From Cellulophaga sp. RHA19 (GTDB lineage: Bacteria; Bacteroidota; Bacteroidia; Flavobacteriales; Flavobacteriaceae), in the NCBI RefSeq assembly GCF_002813425.1, contig NZ_PHUL01000001.1:2859001-2923000 (forward strand): DNA of 64,000 nt, written 5' to 3'. Positions 17,713 through 26,184 of the stretch are shown here, in pieces. Each line of letters starts with the position of its first letter. Position 1 is the stretch's first letter. Below the pieces are notes generated by a model. That model did no database searches, had not been told where the DNA came from, and saw nothing but the letters and a program-made list of their open reading frames with translations. The translations under genes and the position numbers were made by a program.

Positions 17713-19368
17713 TTAAAAAATAAGGTATGTACTTAATACTAAGATAGTAATTATTAAACCGATAATTTTTGCATATTTCCAAGGTACAATATCTATTTCC
17801 TCTGTAACCTTTGGAATATACTCATCTTGTTTTGGTTTTATTTTGGCTACTATTAACATTATAATACTATTTACTACAAATAAAATCCCCATAATATGTA
17901 AAAAATGTGGATATGCTTCTGCTTTAATTATTGCGAGTTGTTCTGTATTTGTGATGCCAAAAAGTGCAGCGTCTTTTAGTGCTTTATTTACAAAATATGG
18001 GCTTAGTACAAACTGACTCACCAAATACATTATAACACCACCAATAAGCACAATTTTTGCACCAATTGCAGGTACTTTTTTAGAGACAATCCCCATTGTA
18101 ACAACCGCTAAAATAGGCACACTTAAACTACCTAAAGATTCTTGTATATACGCAAACAAACCATCAGGAGCATTTGCTATTAAAGGAGAAATTAATATAG
18201 ATACAATAGCTAGGAAAAAACCAAATATTTTACCTGCTCTTACTGTTTGGCTGTCTGATGCATTTTTACTAAAATACTGTCTATATAAATCAAATCCAAA
18301 AAGCGTGGCACTACTATTTAATAAACTGTTAAAAGAACTTAATATAGCACCAAATAATACCGCAGCAAAGAAACCTAAATAAGCACCAGGCAATACTTTA
18401 CGCACTAATGCAGGGTATGCCTGATCTGCGTTTTCTAAATTCCCCTCGAATAAATGCCATGCAATAATACCAGGTAAAACCACAATTACTGGAATTAAGA
18501 ATTTTACAAATCCGGCTAAAATCATTCCTTTTTGACCTTCTTTTAAGCTTTTTGCACCAAAAACACGCTGTAATATAGATTGGTTGGTTCCCCAGTAATA
18601 CATTTGAGCAATCATCATACCCGTAAAAATAGTCCCGAAAGGAATAGAAGAAGTAACACTACCCTTGGCGTTAAACTTCTCTGGGTTACTGGTCCACAAA
18701 ATATCTAAACCGTTTGTAACACTACCATCACCAATTACCATTAATCCAAAAATTGGAATTAAAAGACCGCCTATTAGTAACCCAATAGCATTGACTAAAT
18801 CTGAAATAGCCACAGCCCTTAATCCACCAAAAATAGCATAAATAATACCTATAATACCAATAGACCAAACACAAAGCTGAATTACAGCTCCTTGAGAAAT
18901 ATTTAGTGTTTCGGGTAAATTAAACATAGTACTAAAAGCCAAGGAACCAGAGTATAAAATGGTTGGCAATAAAACCACACCAAATGCTATTAAAAATAAG
19001 ATAGATAAAATGGCTTTTGTTTGCCCATCAAACCTGTCTTGTATAAACTCTGGTATTGTAGTTATACCAGAACGCATATACTTAGGTAACAAGTAAATTG
19101 CAGTAAAAATCATTGCAATTGCAGCCAATGTTTCCCAAGCCATTACCAATACACCTTCTGCAAAAGATTGTCCGTTTAAGCCTACTATTTGCTCTGCAGA
19201 TAAATTGGTTAGTAGTAAGGAGCCTGCAATAGTAATGGCTCCTAAACTTCTACCGCCCAAATAATATCCGTCTGCAGTACTTTCATCGGTTTTTCTTGTG
19301 GCATACCACGCTACAAAACCTACTAAAATGGTAAACCCTAAGAATGATATAATAGAAAGTGTATCCAT
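17713..19368 (-). CDS. Sodium:solute symporter (SSS/SGLT family)
   Basis: Inner-membrane sodium-coupled transporter of 551 residues with about 13-14 predicted helices. It opens with a first helix and YATRKTDESTADGYYLGGRSLG, the typical SSS N-terminal loop, followed by LLLTNLSAEQIVGLNGQ, the SGLT-like sodium/sugar-binding region, and later ILSSFNSLLNSSATLFGFDLYRQ, the family signature helix. SGLT-like members carry sugars, polyols or glycosides. It sits 4 nt after the GH36 gene and 31 nt before glpK-glpD, so the transported solute is most likely the intact galactoside that GH36 then splits in the cytoplasm. An alternative is uptake of galactose or another product. Confidence 0.9.
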   Translation of the reverse strand: MDTLSIISFLGFTILVGFVAWYATRKTDESTADGYYLGGRSLGAITIAGSLLLTNLSAEQIVGLNGQSFAEGVLVMAWETLAAIAMIFTAIYLLPKYMRSGITTIPEFIQDRFDGQTKAILSILFLIAFGVVLLPTILYSGSLAFSTMFNLPETLNISQGAVIQLCVWSIGIIGIIYAIFGGLRAVAISDLVNAIGLLIGGLLIPIFGLMVIGDGSVTNGLDILWTSNPEKFNAKGSVTSSIPFGTIFTGMMIAQMYYWGTNQSILQRVFGAKSLKEGQKGMILAGFVKFLIPVIVVLPGIIAWHLFEGNLENADQAYPALVRKVLPGAYLGFFAAVLFGAILSSFNSLLNSSATLFGFDLYRQYFSKNASDSQTVRAGKIFGFFLAIVSILISPLIANAPDGLFAYIQESLGSLSVPILAVVTMGIVSKKVPAIGAKIVLIGGVIMYLVSQFVLSPYFVNKALKDAALFGITNTEQLAIIKAEAYPHFLHIMGILFVVNSIIMLIVAKIKPKQDEYIPKVTEEIDIVPWKYAKIIGLIITILVLSTYLIF

Positions 19369-19372
19369 AATT

Positions 19373-21145
19373 TTATTGTTTTTGTGTTAATCTAAGTAAT
19401 CCGCAAGACGGAATTTCTACAGCTAAAATTCCTTTATTTAAAGCATACTTTTTGGTACTTATTACGGTACCCTCACAATTGTAAATTGTTCCTGTATATG
19501 TACCTAAATCTTGCGTATTCTGTACAATTAAACTAGTAGAAAGCTTGCCGTTTAAAATATCTATATATTGAGTTTTGCTGTTAATTTGTGCCACATAATC
19601 ATCAAAAACACCTAAAAGCAACTTATTTTGGTTTACAACTTGCTTTACAGGGTAATTAGCTAAAGGCTTAAAAGGTGTAAAATTACCCGTTGTAATCAGT
19701 TCTTTATTTTTATTCCAATATTTGGTATAAAAACCAATCATATTTAAAAATTCTTGTGGAGCATCTTTTAATAAAACCGATAATTGTGGTACTCCAAACA
19801 AAGTATTTACAAGTTGTAAAGCTGCTACTTCTAAACGCTCATCATTATGCCAGGTAATCATATCAGAATGTACTGCAGTATTACCAGCTAGCATTTTAAT
19901 ATCTGCTATTCTAATACGGTTCATAGTTGCGTCTCCAGGGCAATCAAAAGCTCTAAACATATTACCATATTTACGCATAGCCGGACCTGTATATTTTTGT
20001 CTAAATTCTACAAAAACATCTGGTTTTATTGCTTTTAAAGTACTTATAACGTCTAAAAGCAGTCTATCTACCGCTTCATTAACAGACGTATAATCCATAT
20101 CTGTGGTAATTTCTTTTTTAGTTTCTGGGTAAAACTTAAAATCATCAATAAAATCTAATTTAAATCCGTCTAAGTTCCAATCAACTAAAGCCGATTTGTA
20201 AATGTTTATTAAATAATCTCTAACCTCTGGGTATCTGGGATCAAAAACAGGAGCCCATCTGTGGTTTTCTGTTAAAAACTTGCCCTTAAAACGTTTGTAT
20301 GCTTTAGATTTTTTTCCGCAAAAAGGTACAGAATACCAAAAGCCTACTTTTAAACCTGTAGCGTGTACTTTACTTACAAACTCTTTTGTTTTGGTGATAC
20401 GTTCTGGCAACCAATCTCCCGTATAATCATAGCCTCTGTTGTCATCGTTTGTTTGCCAACCATCATCAATTATAATAGCTTTATACCCTAATTCGCTAGC
20501 CTTTTTACATTCTTTTTCTAAAAGGTCTTCATCTAAATTTTGATGAAAATTGTACCAAGTAGAATATAAAGGAGCATTTGCAATTTCTGGTACGCTTGTA
20601 GGTTGTAAATCATCAAAAGTTTCCCACCATTTAGAAACATCTTTTAATACATCAGAAAAATGAATATCTCTAGCATCTATTCTAAGTTGCATATTAAATT
20701 CACTTAAAGGAAAATGACGCTCTGTAAAGAGTGTTACAAAACAGTAGAAACAATCATCTTCTTCTCTAATTTGTGCATTTAACTCAAGCATATTTATGGC
20801 ATTAGAACACGCAAAAGTATGCGTGTTTGTATCGTCATTACCAAATAAGCTAATAATTGGTGCGTCTATAGAAACGCGAGACTCCATAAATTGCAACTCC
20901 CAATCTGCTTGTATTCTTTTATTAAAATCTGTAGTAGGCTTCCAAACACCTTTAACGTTATGTGCAGGAATTTTCCATTTTAATGAAATTGGTCCTGGTA
21001 TTTGTGCTTCTTTAGCGTTTATACTAATATTAAATATAGTTACTTGGTCTTGTGTAGACAAGTTGGTTATTGTGGTAATAAAATTACTTGTATTACCCTC
21101 TATTTGTATATCTTCAGCAGAAATGATAGTCGTTTGTTTTATCAT
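19373..21145 (-). CDS. GH36-family alpha-galactosidase (cytoplasmic)
   Basis: Retaining alpha-galactosidase-type enzyme of 590 residues. The catalytic (beta/alpha)8 barrel starts near residue 175. IIDDGWQT (about 225), GLKVGFWY (about 265), then LDGFKLDFIDD (Asp about 329, the expected nucleophile) and FRAFDCPGDATMNRIR (Asp about 400, the expected acid/base) are visible. The residues and their spacing fit GH36 alpha-galactosidases. There is no signal peptide, so the substrate must be imported first. The start codon shares the sequence ATGA with the stop of the upstream FG-GAP gene, indicating translational coupling. Neighbours, a symporter and glycerol-catabolic fusion, suggest the substrate is an alpha-galactosyl-glycerol such as floridoside; raffinose-type sugars are the alternative but would not need GlpK-GlpD. 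Confidence 0.85.
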   Translation of the reverse strand: MIKQTTIISAEDIQIEGNTSNFITTITNLSTQDQVTIFNISINAKEAQIPGPISLKWKIPAHNVKGVWKPTTDFNKRIQADWELQFMESRVSIDAPIISLFGNDDTNTHTFACSNAINMLELNAQIREEDDCFYCFVTLFTERHFPLSEFNMQLRIDARDIHFSDVLKDVSKWWETFDDLQPTSVPEIANAPLYSTWYNFHQNLDEDLLEKECKKASELGYKAIIIDDGWQTNDDNRGYDYTGDWLPERITKTKEFVSKVHATGLKVGFWYSVPFCGKKSKAYKRFKGKFLTENHRWAPVFDPRYPEVRDYLINIYKSALVDWNLDGFKLDFIDDFKFYPETKKEITTDMDYTSVNEAVDRLLLDVISTLKAIKPDVFVEFRQKYTGPAMRKYGNMFRAFDCPGDATMNRIRIADIKMLAGNTAVHSDMITWHNDERLEVAALQLVNTLFGVPQLSVLLKDAPQEFLNMIGFYTKYWNKNKELITTGNFTPFKPLANYPVKQVVNQNKLLLGVFDDYVAQINSKTQYIDILNGKLSTSLIVQNTQDLGTYTGTIYNCEGTVISTKKYALNKGILAVEIPSCGLLRLTQKQ

Positions 21146-24100
21146 TTTATATTTTTATTAATTGTAAAGTTTTGTGTTTTTGTATTGTTTTGCGTTGCAA
21201 TAAATAAGCTGTTGTTATCTTTTGTATTTACTTCTATTATATGGTTAGATTGATGTGGTACGTAGAAACCCGAATTAGCAGTGTTTATTACTTTAAATCC
21301 ATTTTCACTACCTTTTAAATAAACTCCTTTTATAGCTTCTGTTGTGCCATAAATTGTTTCTGCTGTAGTGTCGTTACCAACAAGAAGGGCATCTAAATAG
21401 CCATCGTTATTTATGTCTTTAACAAGAATGTCGTTTATTGGAGCAAGCTGACAAGCTTGTGGTAATTTGGTTATTTTAAAAGTGTTATTGCCTAAGTTCT
21501 CTATGTAACTGCTAGCAAAAGTGGTTGCTTTAAGCGTTTCTTCATCTAAATTTTTTATATCTAATAGTGTTACAAAATCTGGTTTAGAAAAATCTTTATA
21601 GCTATTGTATTTCTGTTTTAAAACAACCAATTGTTTCATAACATCATCTCTAGTTTGTACAGGAAGTAAAACGTTATTTTTGGTTGGGTCGTTAAAATAC
21701 TGCGCCACAATAGGGTCTATACTTCCGTTGTTATCAAAATCTTTATTGTAGACGTATACAGGTTTATTTTCTTTAGGGCAAACAAAACTATTTTCTCCTT
21801 GGTTACCAGCAATAAAATCTATATCGCCATCATTATCAAAATCACCAGCTTTAATGGTGTTCCACCAACCCAAAACTTCTGTGGCTTTATTAGCAGCGTT
21901 TACCCAGTTAGGAGTGCTCTTTTTTAAGGTACCATTGTTATTTATAAAAATTGAAATAGACATCCACTCTCCTACTACAATTAGATCTTGCCAACCGTCA
22001 TTATTAACGTCTTGCCACGTTGCATCTGTAACCATACCAATGCCTGTTAAAGCATCGTTTTTAATAGCAGTAAAAATGCCCGAATTATTTTGTAATAAGC
22101 TACTTTCTGGTGTTGTTGGGTAACGGCCTTTAACCAATCTACTACCTATAAAAAAGTCTATATCGCCATCCTTATCATAATCATTTGCAGCAATACAAGA
22201 CCCAATATTTGTTATTTTTGGTAAATTATTAGTAGCTAAGGAAAAAACTCCTTTTCCGTTGTTAATGTAAATTCTGTCTTGTAATTCAGGTGAATTTTCA
22301 GCAAACTCAGATCCTCCACTTGCTACGTAAATATCTAAATCGTTATCATTATCTATATCTATAAAACTAGCCGCAGTATCTTCATAAATACTATCTAATT
22401 TTTGAGTAATTTGATAAACTCCGTCCTTATTCTGTGTCCATACAGTAGAAGGTTCTCCTTTGCTACCACCAATAAAAAGCTCATCTCCAACTTTTAAATC
22501 TACGTTAGCAGCCGCTATACACGGTCCAAATTTAGAGTATTGGCGCATTAATAAATGTTGAGAAACAAAATCGTGTCCACTATTTTCTTTATGTGTAAAT
22601 GGTAAAATAGATGTATTGGTTTGTAATATAGTTGCTGTTGCAACTGTTTTTATATTGTTTTCTTTAGCTGATGAAATATCTATTTCTAAAACTGAATTAA
22701 TTTTAGGGTTATACAAAGTAGAAATCAAATTGTTTGGCCATATAACCTGTAGAGAGTCTACCTTTGTAGTTTTTACACCAAAGTGAAGAATTGGTTCTAC
22801 AGACGATAAATAACCACGTGTAAGCGACTGGTATTGCGTTTGCAATACACCATTAGACCACAAATTTACTTTTGCGCCAATTGCTTTTTTATTTTTTGAT
22901 GTTCCTTTAAGCTTTAGCCTTAAAAAGTTAGATTGTGGCTCTAAAGTTGTTGTGTTATTTTGGAGAATAAATGCATTTTGATTTATGTTATTTACTACAA
23001 TATCTAAATCTCCATCATTATCTAAATCTGCAAAAGCAGCACCATTACTAAAAGAGTTTTTAGGAGAAACCCAATTGGTACTAACATCTGTAAATTTTAA
23101 GCTATTGTTATTCTCATAAAAATAGTTTGGAACAAAAACACCTGGAGCCTTAGCTATTAGTTGCGATAATTTTTTGTTTTTTGAATCTTCTGAGCCAAAA
23201 ATAGTACTCTGCTTAGAGTAATTTATAAAATCTAAATCTGTAATATCTTTTACATAGCCATTAGTAATATATATGTCTTTATCACCATCATTGTCAAAAT
23301 CTACCATCATAGGAGACCAACTCCAGTCTGTGGCAGCAATACCAGACAAATTACTAGTTTCACTAGCCTTTAAAATAGAATCTTTTAATAATCCATTATT
23401 AATTTGCAGAGAATTATGCATAAACTGCGGTGTGTAATTATTTCTTTTAGAGGTTAAAAACTTATCATAGTTCATAGTCCCTAACATACTTTTTTGTCTG
23501 CTGTAGTTTTCAGGAAACATATCTAAAACCAGCACATCTGGATACCCATTATTGGTAACATCTGCAATATCTACACCCATTGCATTATAGGTTTGCTGAC
23601 TTAAAAATTTCTTATTTATTTCAGAAAAACCTCTGTGCTTGTTATTTGTAGTGTCTATACCTTTATTTAGGTACACTAAATCTTCTGTTAAAAAGTCGTT
23701 TGTAACATAAATATCTGGTAGATTGTCATTATTAATATCTTGTACACTTACACCCAATGAAAACCCTTGATATGTAATGCCCAAAGAATCTGAAACATTT
23801 GTAAAAATAGGATGGTCTACTCCTTTTTTACTATCATTACGTAGTAAATAATCTGCCAATTCTTTTGGCATATAATGTTTTGGTACTGGTGAATTTTGAG
23901 AAAAGCGAACCTTGCCATTATGACCAATAAACACATCTAAATCACCATCTAAATCATAATCTAAAAATACAGCTTGTTGACTGTATCTAGGATCGTTTAA
24001 TTGGTATGCCTCTGCTTCTTCTTTAAAAGTTGGTACACCATTTTTGTTTAATTTTTGATTAATAAAAAGTAAGTTATTACAGTCGTTATTACAATTTGGT

Positions 24101-24495
24101 CCGCCAACGCTTAAGTAAACATCATCCCAACCATCTGCATTAATATCTACAATTGCAACACCTGTTACCCAAGAATTGGTAGTAAAATTGGCCTCTTCAG
24201 AAATATCTAAAAAAGTAAGCTTGCCTTTATTTAAGTATATTTTAGATGATACTTGGTTTCCTGTAAAGACAACATCTTGTAAACCATCATTATTAAAATC
24301 GCCAATACCAACGCCTCCACCATTATATATGTATTGAAACGTAACTATATTTAAGCTATCATTATCTATAATAGTATTATTAAAATCTAGGTTTGAGTCA
24401 CTGGTAGTAACGTACGTAAAACGTTCCTCTTTGTTTTGGTTAGAACAAGAGAAAAATAATGTTAGAATGGCGCAATAAAAGATTAGATATTTCAA
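21142..24495 (-). CDS. FG-GAP/VCBS repeat lipoprotein with UnbV/ASPIC domain (CRTAC1-like)
   Basis: Surface or periplasmic lipoprotein of about 1117 residues. A signal peptide ends in LFFSC. Then come repeated Ca-binding loops of the type DFNNDGLQDV, DINADGWDDV, DYDLDGDLDV and DFDNDGDKDI in an N-terminal beta-propeller (about residues 45-520), an ASPIC/UnbV domain (about 525-610; KAIGAKVNLW and LTRGYLSS), and a second set of loops (DIDNDNDLDI, DYDKDGDIDF, DVNNDGWQDL, DINNDGYLDA). Proteins of this type recur in polysaccharide-utilisation loci, probably as ligand-binding or surface-docking partners of SusCD; their activity is unknown. The frame is open from TTG 24525, but that codon lies inside a 14-bp hairpin; TTG 24495 gives a standard lipoprotein signal and was chosen. 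The stop overlaps the GH36 start (ATGA). Confidence 0.8.
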   Translation of the reverse strand: MKYLIFYCAILTLFFSCSNQNKEERFTYVTTSDSNLDFNNTIIDNDSLNIVTFQYIYNGGGVGIGDFNNDGLQDVVFTGNQVSSKIYLNKGKLTFLDISEEANFTTNSWVTGVAIVDINADGWDDVYLSVGGPNCNNDCNNLLFINQKLNKNGVPTFKEEAEAYQLNDPRYSQQAVFLDYDLDGDLDVFIGHNGKVRFSQNSPVPKHYMPKELADYLLRNDSKKGVDHPIFTNVSDSLGITYQGFSLGVSVQDINNDNLPDIYVTNDFLTEDLVYLNKGIDTTNNKHRGFSEINKKFLSQQTYNAMGVDIADVTNNGYPDVLVLDMFPENYSRQKSMLGTMNYDKFLTSKRNNYTPQFMHNSLQINNGLLKDSILKASETSNLSGIAATDWSWSPMMVDFDNDGDKDIYITNGYVKDITDLDFINYSKQSTIFGSEDSKNKKLSQLIAKAPGVFVPNYFYENNNSLKFTDVSTNWVSPKNSFSNGAAFADLDNDGDLDIVVNNINQNAFILQNNTTTLEPQSNFLRLKLKGTSKNKKAIGAKVNLWSNGVLQTQYQSLTRGYLSSVEPILHFGVKTTKVDSLQVIWPNNLISTLYNPKINSVLEIDISSAKENNIKTVATATILQTNTSILPFTHKENSGHDFVSQHLLMRQYSKFGPCIAAANVDLKVGDELFIGGSKGEPSTVWTQNKDGVYQITQKLDSIYEDTAASFIDIDNDNDLDIYVASGGSEFAENSPELQDRIYINNGKGVFSLATNNLPKITNIGSCIAANDYDKDGDIDFFIGSRLVKGRYPTTPESSLLQNNSGIFTAIKNDALTGIGMVTDATWQDVNNDGWQDLIVVGEWMSISIFINNNGTLKKSTPNWVNAANKATEVLGWWNTIKAGDFDNDGDIDFIAGNQGENSFVCPKENKPVYVYNKDFDNNGSIDPIVAQYFNDPTKNNVLLPVQTRDDVMKQLVVLKQKYNSYKDFSKPDFVTLLDIKNLDEETLKATTFASSYIENLGNNTFKITKLPQACQLAPINDILVKDINNDGYLDALLVGNDTTAETIYGTTEAIKGVYLKGSENGFKVINTANSGFYVPHQSNHIIEVNTKDNNSLFIATQNNTKTQNFTINKNIK

Positions 24496-24514
24496 AATAA
24501 TAAAGAGTTTAGTT

Positions 24515-24547
24515 ATAAGAGCCAAGTTATAAAAACTTGGCTCTTAT
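24515..24547 (-). terminator. Intercistronic hairpin between susD and the FG-GAP gene
   Basis: ATAAGAGCCAAGTT (24515-24528) pairs perfectly with AACTTGGCTCTTAT (24534-24547), leaving a 5-nt loop. On the transcribed minus strand it is followed by T-rich but interrupted sequence. It probably acts as a partial terminator or mRNA 3'-end stabiliser, giving more SusCD than enzymes. Confidence 0.7.
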
Positions 24548-24588
24548 TTGTAAATTAAAAAAATTCAAAAAAAAACTAACTCAATTCT

Positions 24589-26166
24589 TTAATAATTAGG
24601 ATTCTGTTTTAAATTAGGATTAGCATCTCTTTCTGAGTTAGGAATCCAAATAACTTCATCTCTACCAGGAGTAAACGTACCACCACTAATAGATTTTGGA
24701 TGATTAGGTTGTGCACCATTTGTTACGTGTAAAGATGTTGCTCCCAAATAATCGTCTGCTAATCCCCAACGTACTAAATCAAAATAACGATGACCTTCAC
24801 CAGCTAATTCCATTGCTCTTTCTTCTATTATAGCCTGTCTAACTTCGTCTTGAGATACAGCTGTAGTTGCTGTTAAACCAGAACCTGTTCTTTCTCTAAC
24901 CATATTTAAATATCCTATAGCCTCTGCTGTTTGTGCATCTTCATTTAATGCTTCTGCTAACATTAGTAAAACATCAGAATATCTAATAACCCTCCAATTA
25001 GTACCAACATTAGTCCCTAATCTATCAACTTCTGTTCTTTCTCCTATATCTAAACCAGCATATTTTTTAGAGAATATAGGTTCTACACCAAAATCTTCTG
25101 CAATAGCTATATCTTCTGCAAAATCTGTAAAATAGTCAGACCCGCCGTAACCTGTAGAACCAGGGTAATCATAAACTAAAGTTTCATTTCTTCTAAACGT
25201 ATCTCCATTATCTTCAAACAATTTTTTTAACCAAGGATTAAAAATATGTCCGTTGTCAGCAGATTTAGCTGGCGGAGCATAATCTATATGAAAATTACCC
25301 ATTGTACCAGTTTGCGGAATATCTGAACCCCAAACAAAGTTTGTTTGACCTAAAAATTGTAATTCAAATACAGATTCTGCATTGTTTTCATTAGCTTCAG
25401 TAAAATTATCTCCGTATTCTGATGCTGGTAATAAGGCATATTTACCAACCAAGGTACTTAATGTTTGGTGTGCATTTGTCCAGTCTTTCATATACAAATA
25501 GCTTTTACCTTTTAAAGCTGTAGCAGCACCAGACGTTACTCTACCTAAATTGGTGCCATCCCAACTTTCAGGTAACATTGTTTCTGCTTTTTCTAAGTCT
25601 TCAATTATTTGTTTCCAAACATCTGCTTGTGGAGCCTGGTTTAGTAAAAGATTGTCAAAATCTGGAGTATCTGGAATAATAGGAACATTACCATATAAGT
25701 TTAATAAGTACCAATAATCAAAAGCTCTTAAAAAATATGCTTGTCCAACTAAAGGATTGTAATCTTCTTCTGCAATACTTTCTTTAGATGTATTAACTAT
25801 TATATTATTACATCTAGAAATAGATTTGTAAAGTTCTTGCCAAAGCTCTGTAGACCAACGATCTCCTGGTTTACCTTGTAGAGTAGACATTGTTGTATTA
25901 AGATCTAAAGGTATTACGTTATACTCATCTGATCTTAAAAATGCTCCAGTGTGTATAATTCTTCCCCAGAAAAAAGTTCCTGTTATTGGATGAAAAGCTC
26001 CGTTAATAGCCGTTTCTACTTGTTCTGCTGTATTACCAAAATTCCCTGTAGAGGTTGCATTATTATTTGGTTGATCTAAAACATCATCAGAACAACTAGA
26101 GATAAACACCATAGATACTAATAATAGCGTACTAAAAGGCGATTTTATTTTATATATATTTTTCAT
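24589..26166 (-). CDS. susD: SusD/RagB-family glycan-binding lipoprotein
   Basis: Outer-membrane lipoprotein of 525 residues that caps the SusC channel and binds the substrate. The signal peptide ends in FISSC (lipobox). Family hallmarks are the helical TPR-like segments (AYFLRAFDYWYLLNLYGNVPI about residue 140, LKGKSYLYMKDW about 215), the RYSDVLLMLAEALNE segment (about 390), and the C-terminal ERAMELAGEGHRYFDLVRWG (about 445) with a final IPNSERDANPNL. It follows susC after 18 nt. Like its partner it belongs to the galactosyl-glycerol locus, which is unusual because SusCD pairs usually import oligosaccharides rather than a small osmolyte. Confidence 0.95.
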   Translation of the reverse strand: MKNIYKIKSPFSTLLLVSMVFISSCSDDVLDQPNNNATSTGNFGNTAEQVETAINGAFHPITGTFFWGRIIHTGAFLRSDEYNVIPLDLNTTMSTLQGKPGDRWSTELWQELYKSISRCNNIIVNTSKESIAEEDYNPLVGQAYFLRAFDYWYLLNLYGNVPIIPDTPDFDNLLLNQAPQADVWKQIIEDLEKAETMLPESWDGTNLGRVTSGAATALKGKSYLYMKDWTNAHQTLSTLVGKYALLPASEYGDNFTEANENNAESVFELQFLGQTNFVWGSDIPQTGTMGNFHIDYAPPAKSADNGHIFNPWLKKLFEDNGDTFRRNETLVYDYPGSTGYGGSDYFTDFAEDIAIAEDFGVEPIFSKKYAGLDIGERTEVDRLGTNVGTNWRVIRYSDVLLMLAEALNEDAQTAEAIGYLNMVRERTGSGLTATTAVSQDEVRQAIIEERAMELAGEGHRYFDLVRWGLADDYLGATSLHVTNGAQPNHPKSISGGTFTPGRDEVIWIPNSERDANPNLKQNPNY

Positions 26167-26184
26167 AATTGTATGAGTTATTTT

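Noticed and set aside
24515..24547. Start of the FG-GAP gene at TTG 24525
   Set aside because: That codon is inside a perfect 14-bp hairpin and gives an atypical N-terminus; TTG 24495 gives a normal lipoprotein signal.
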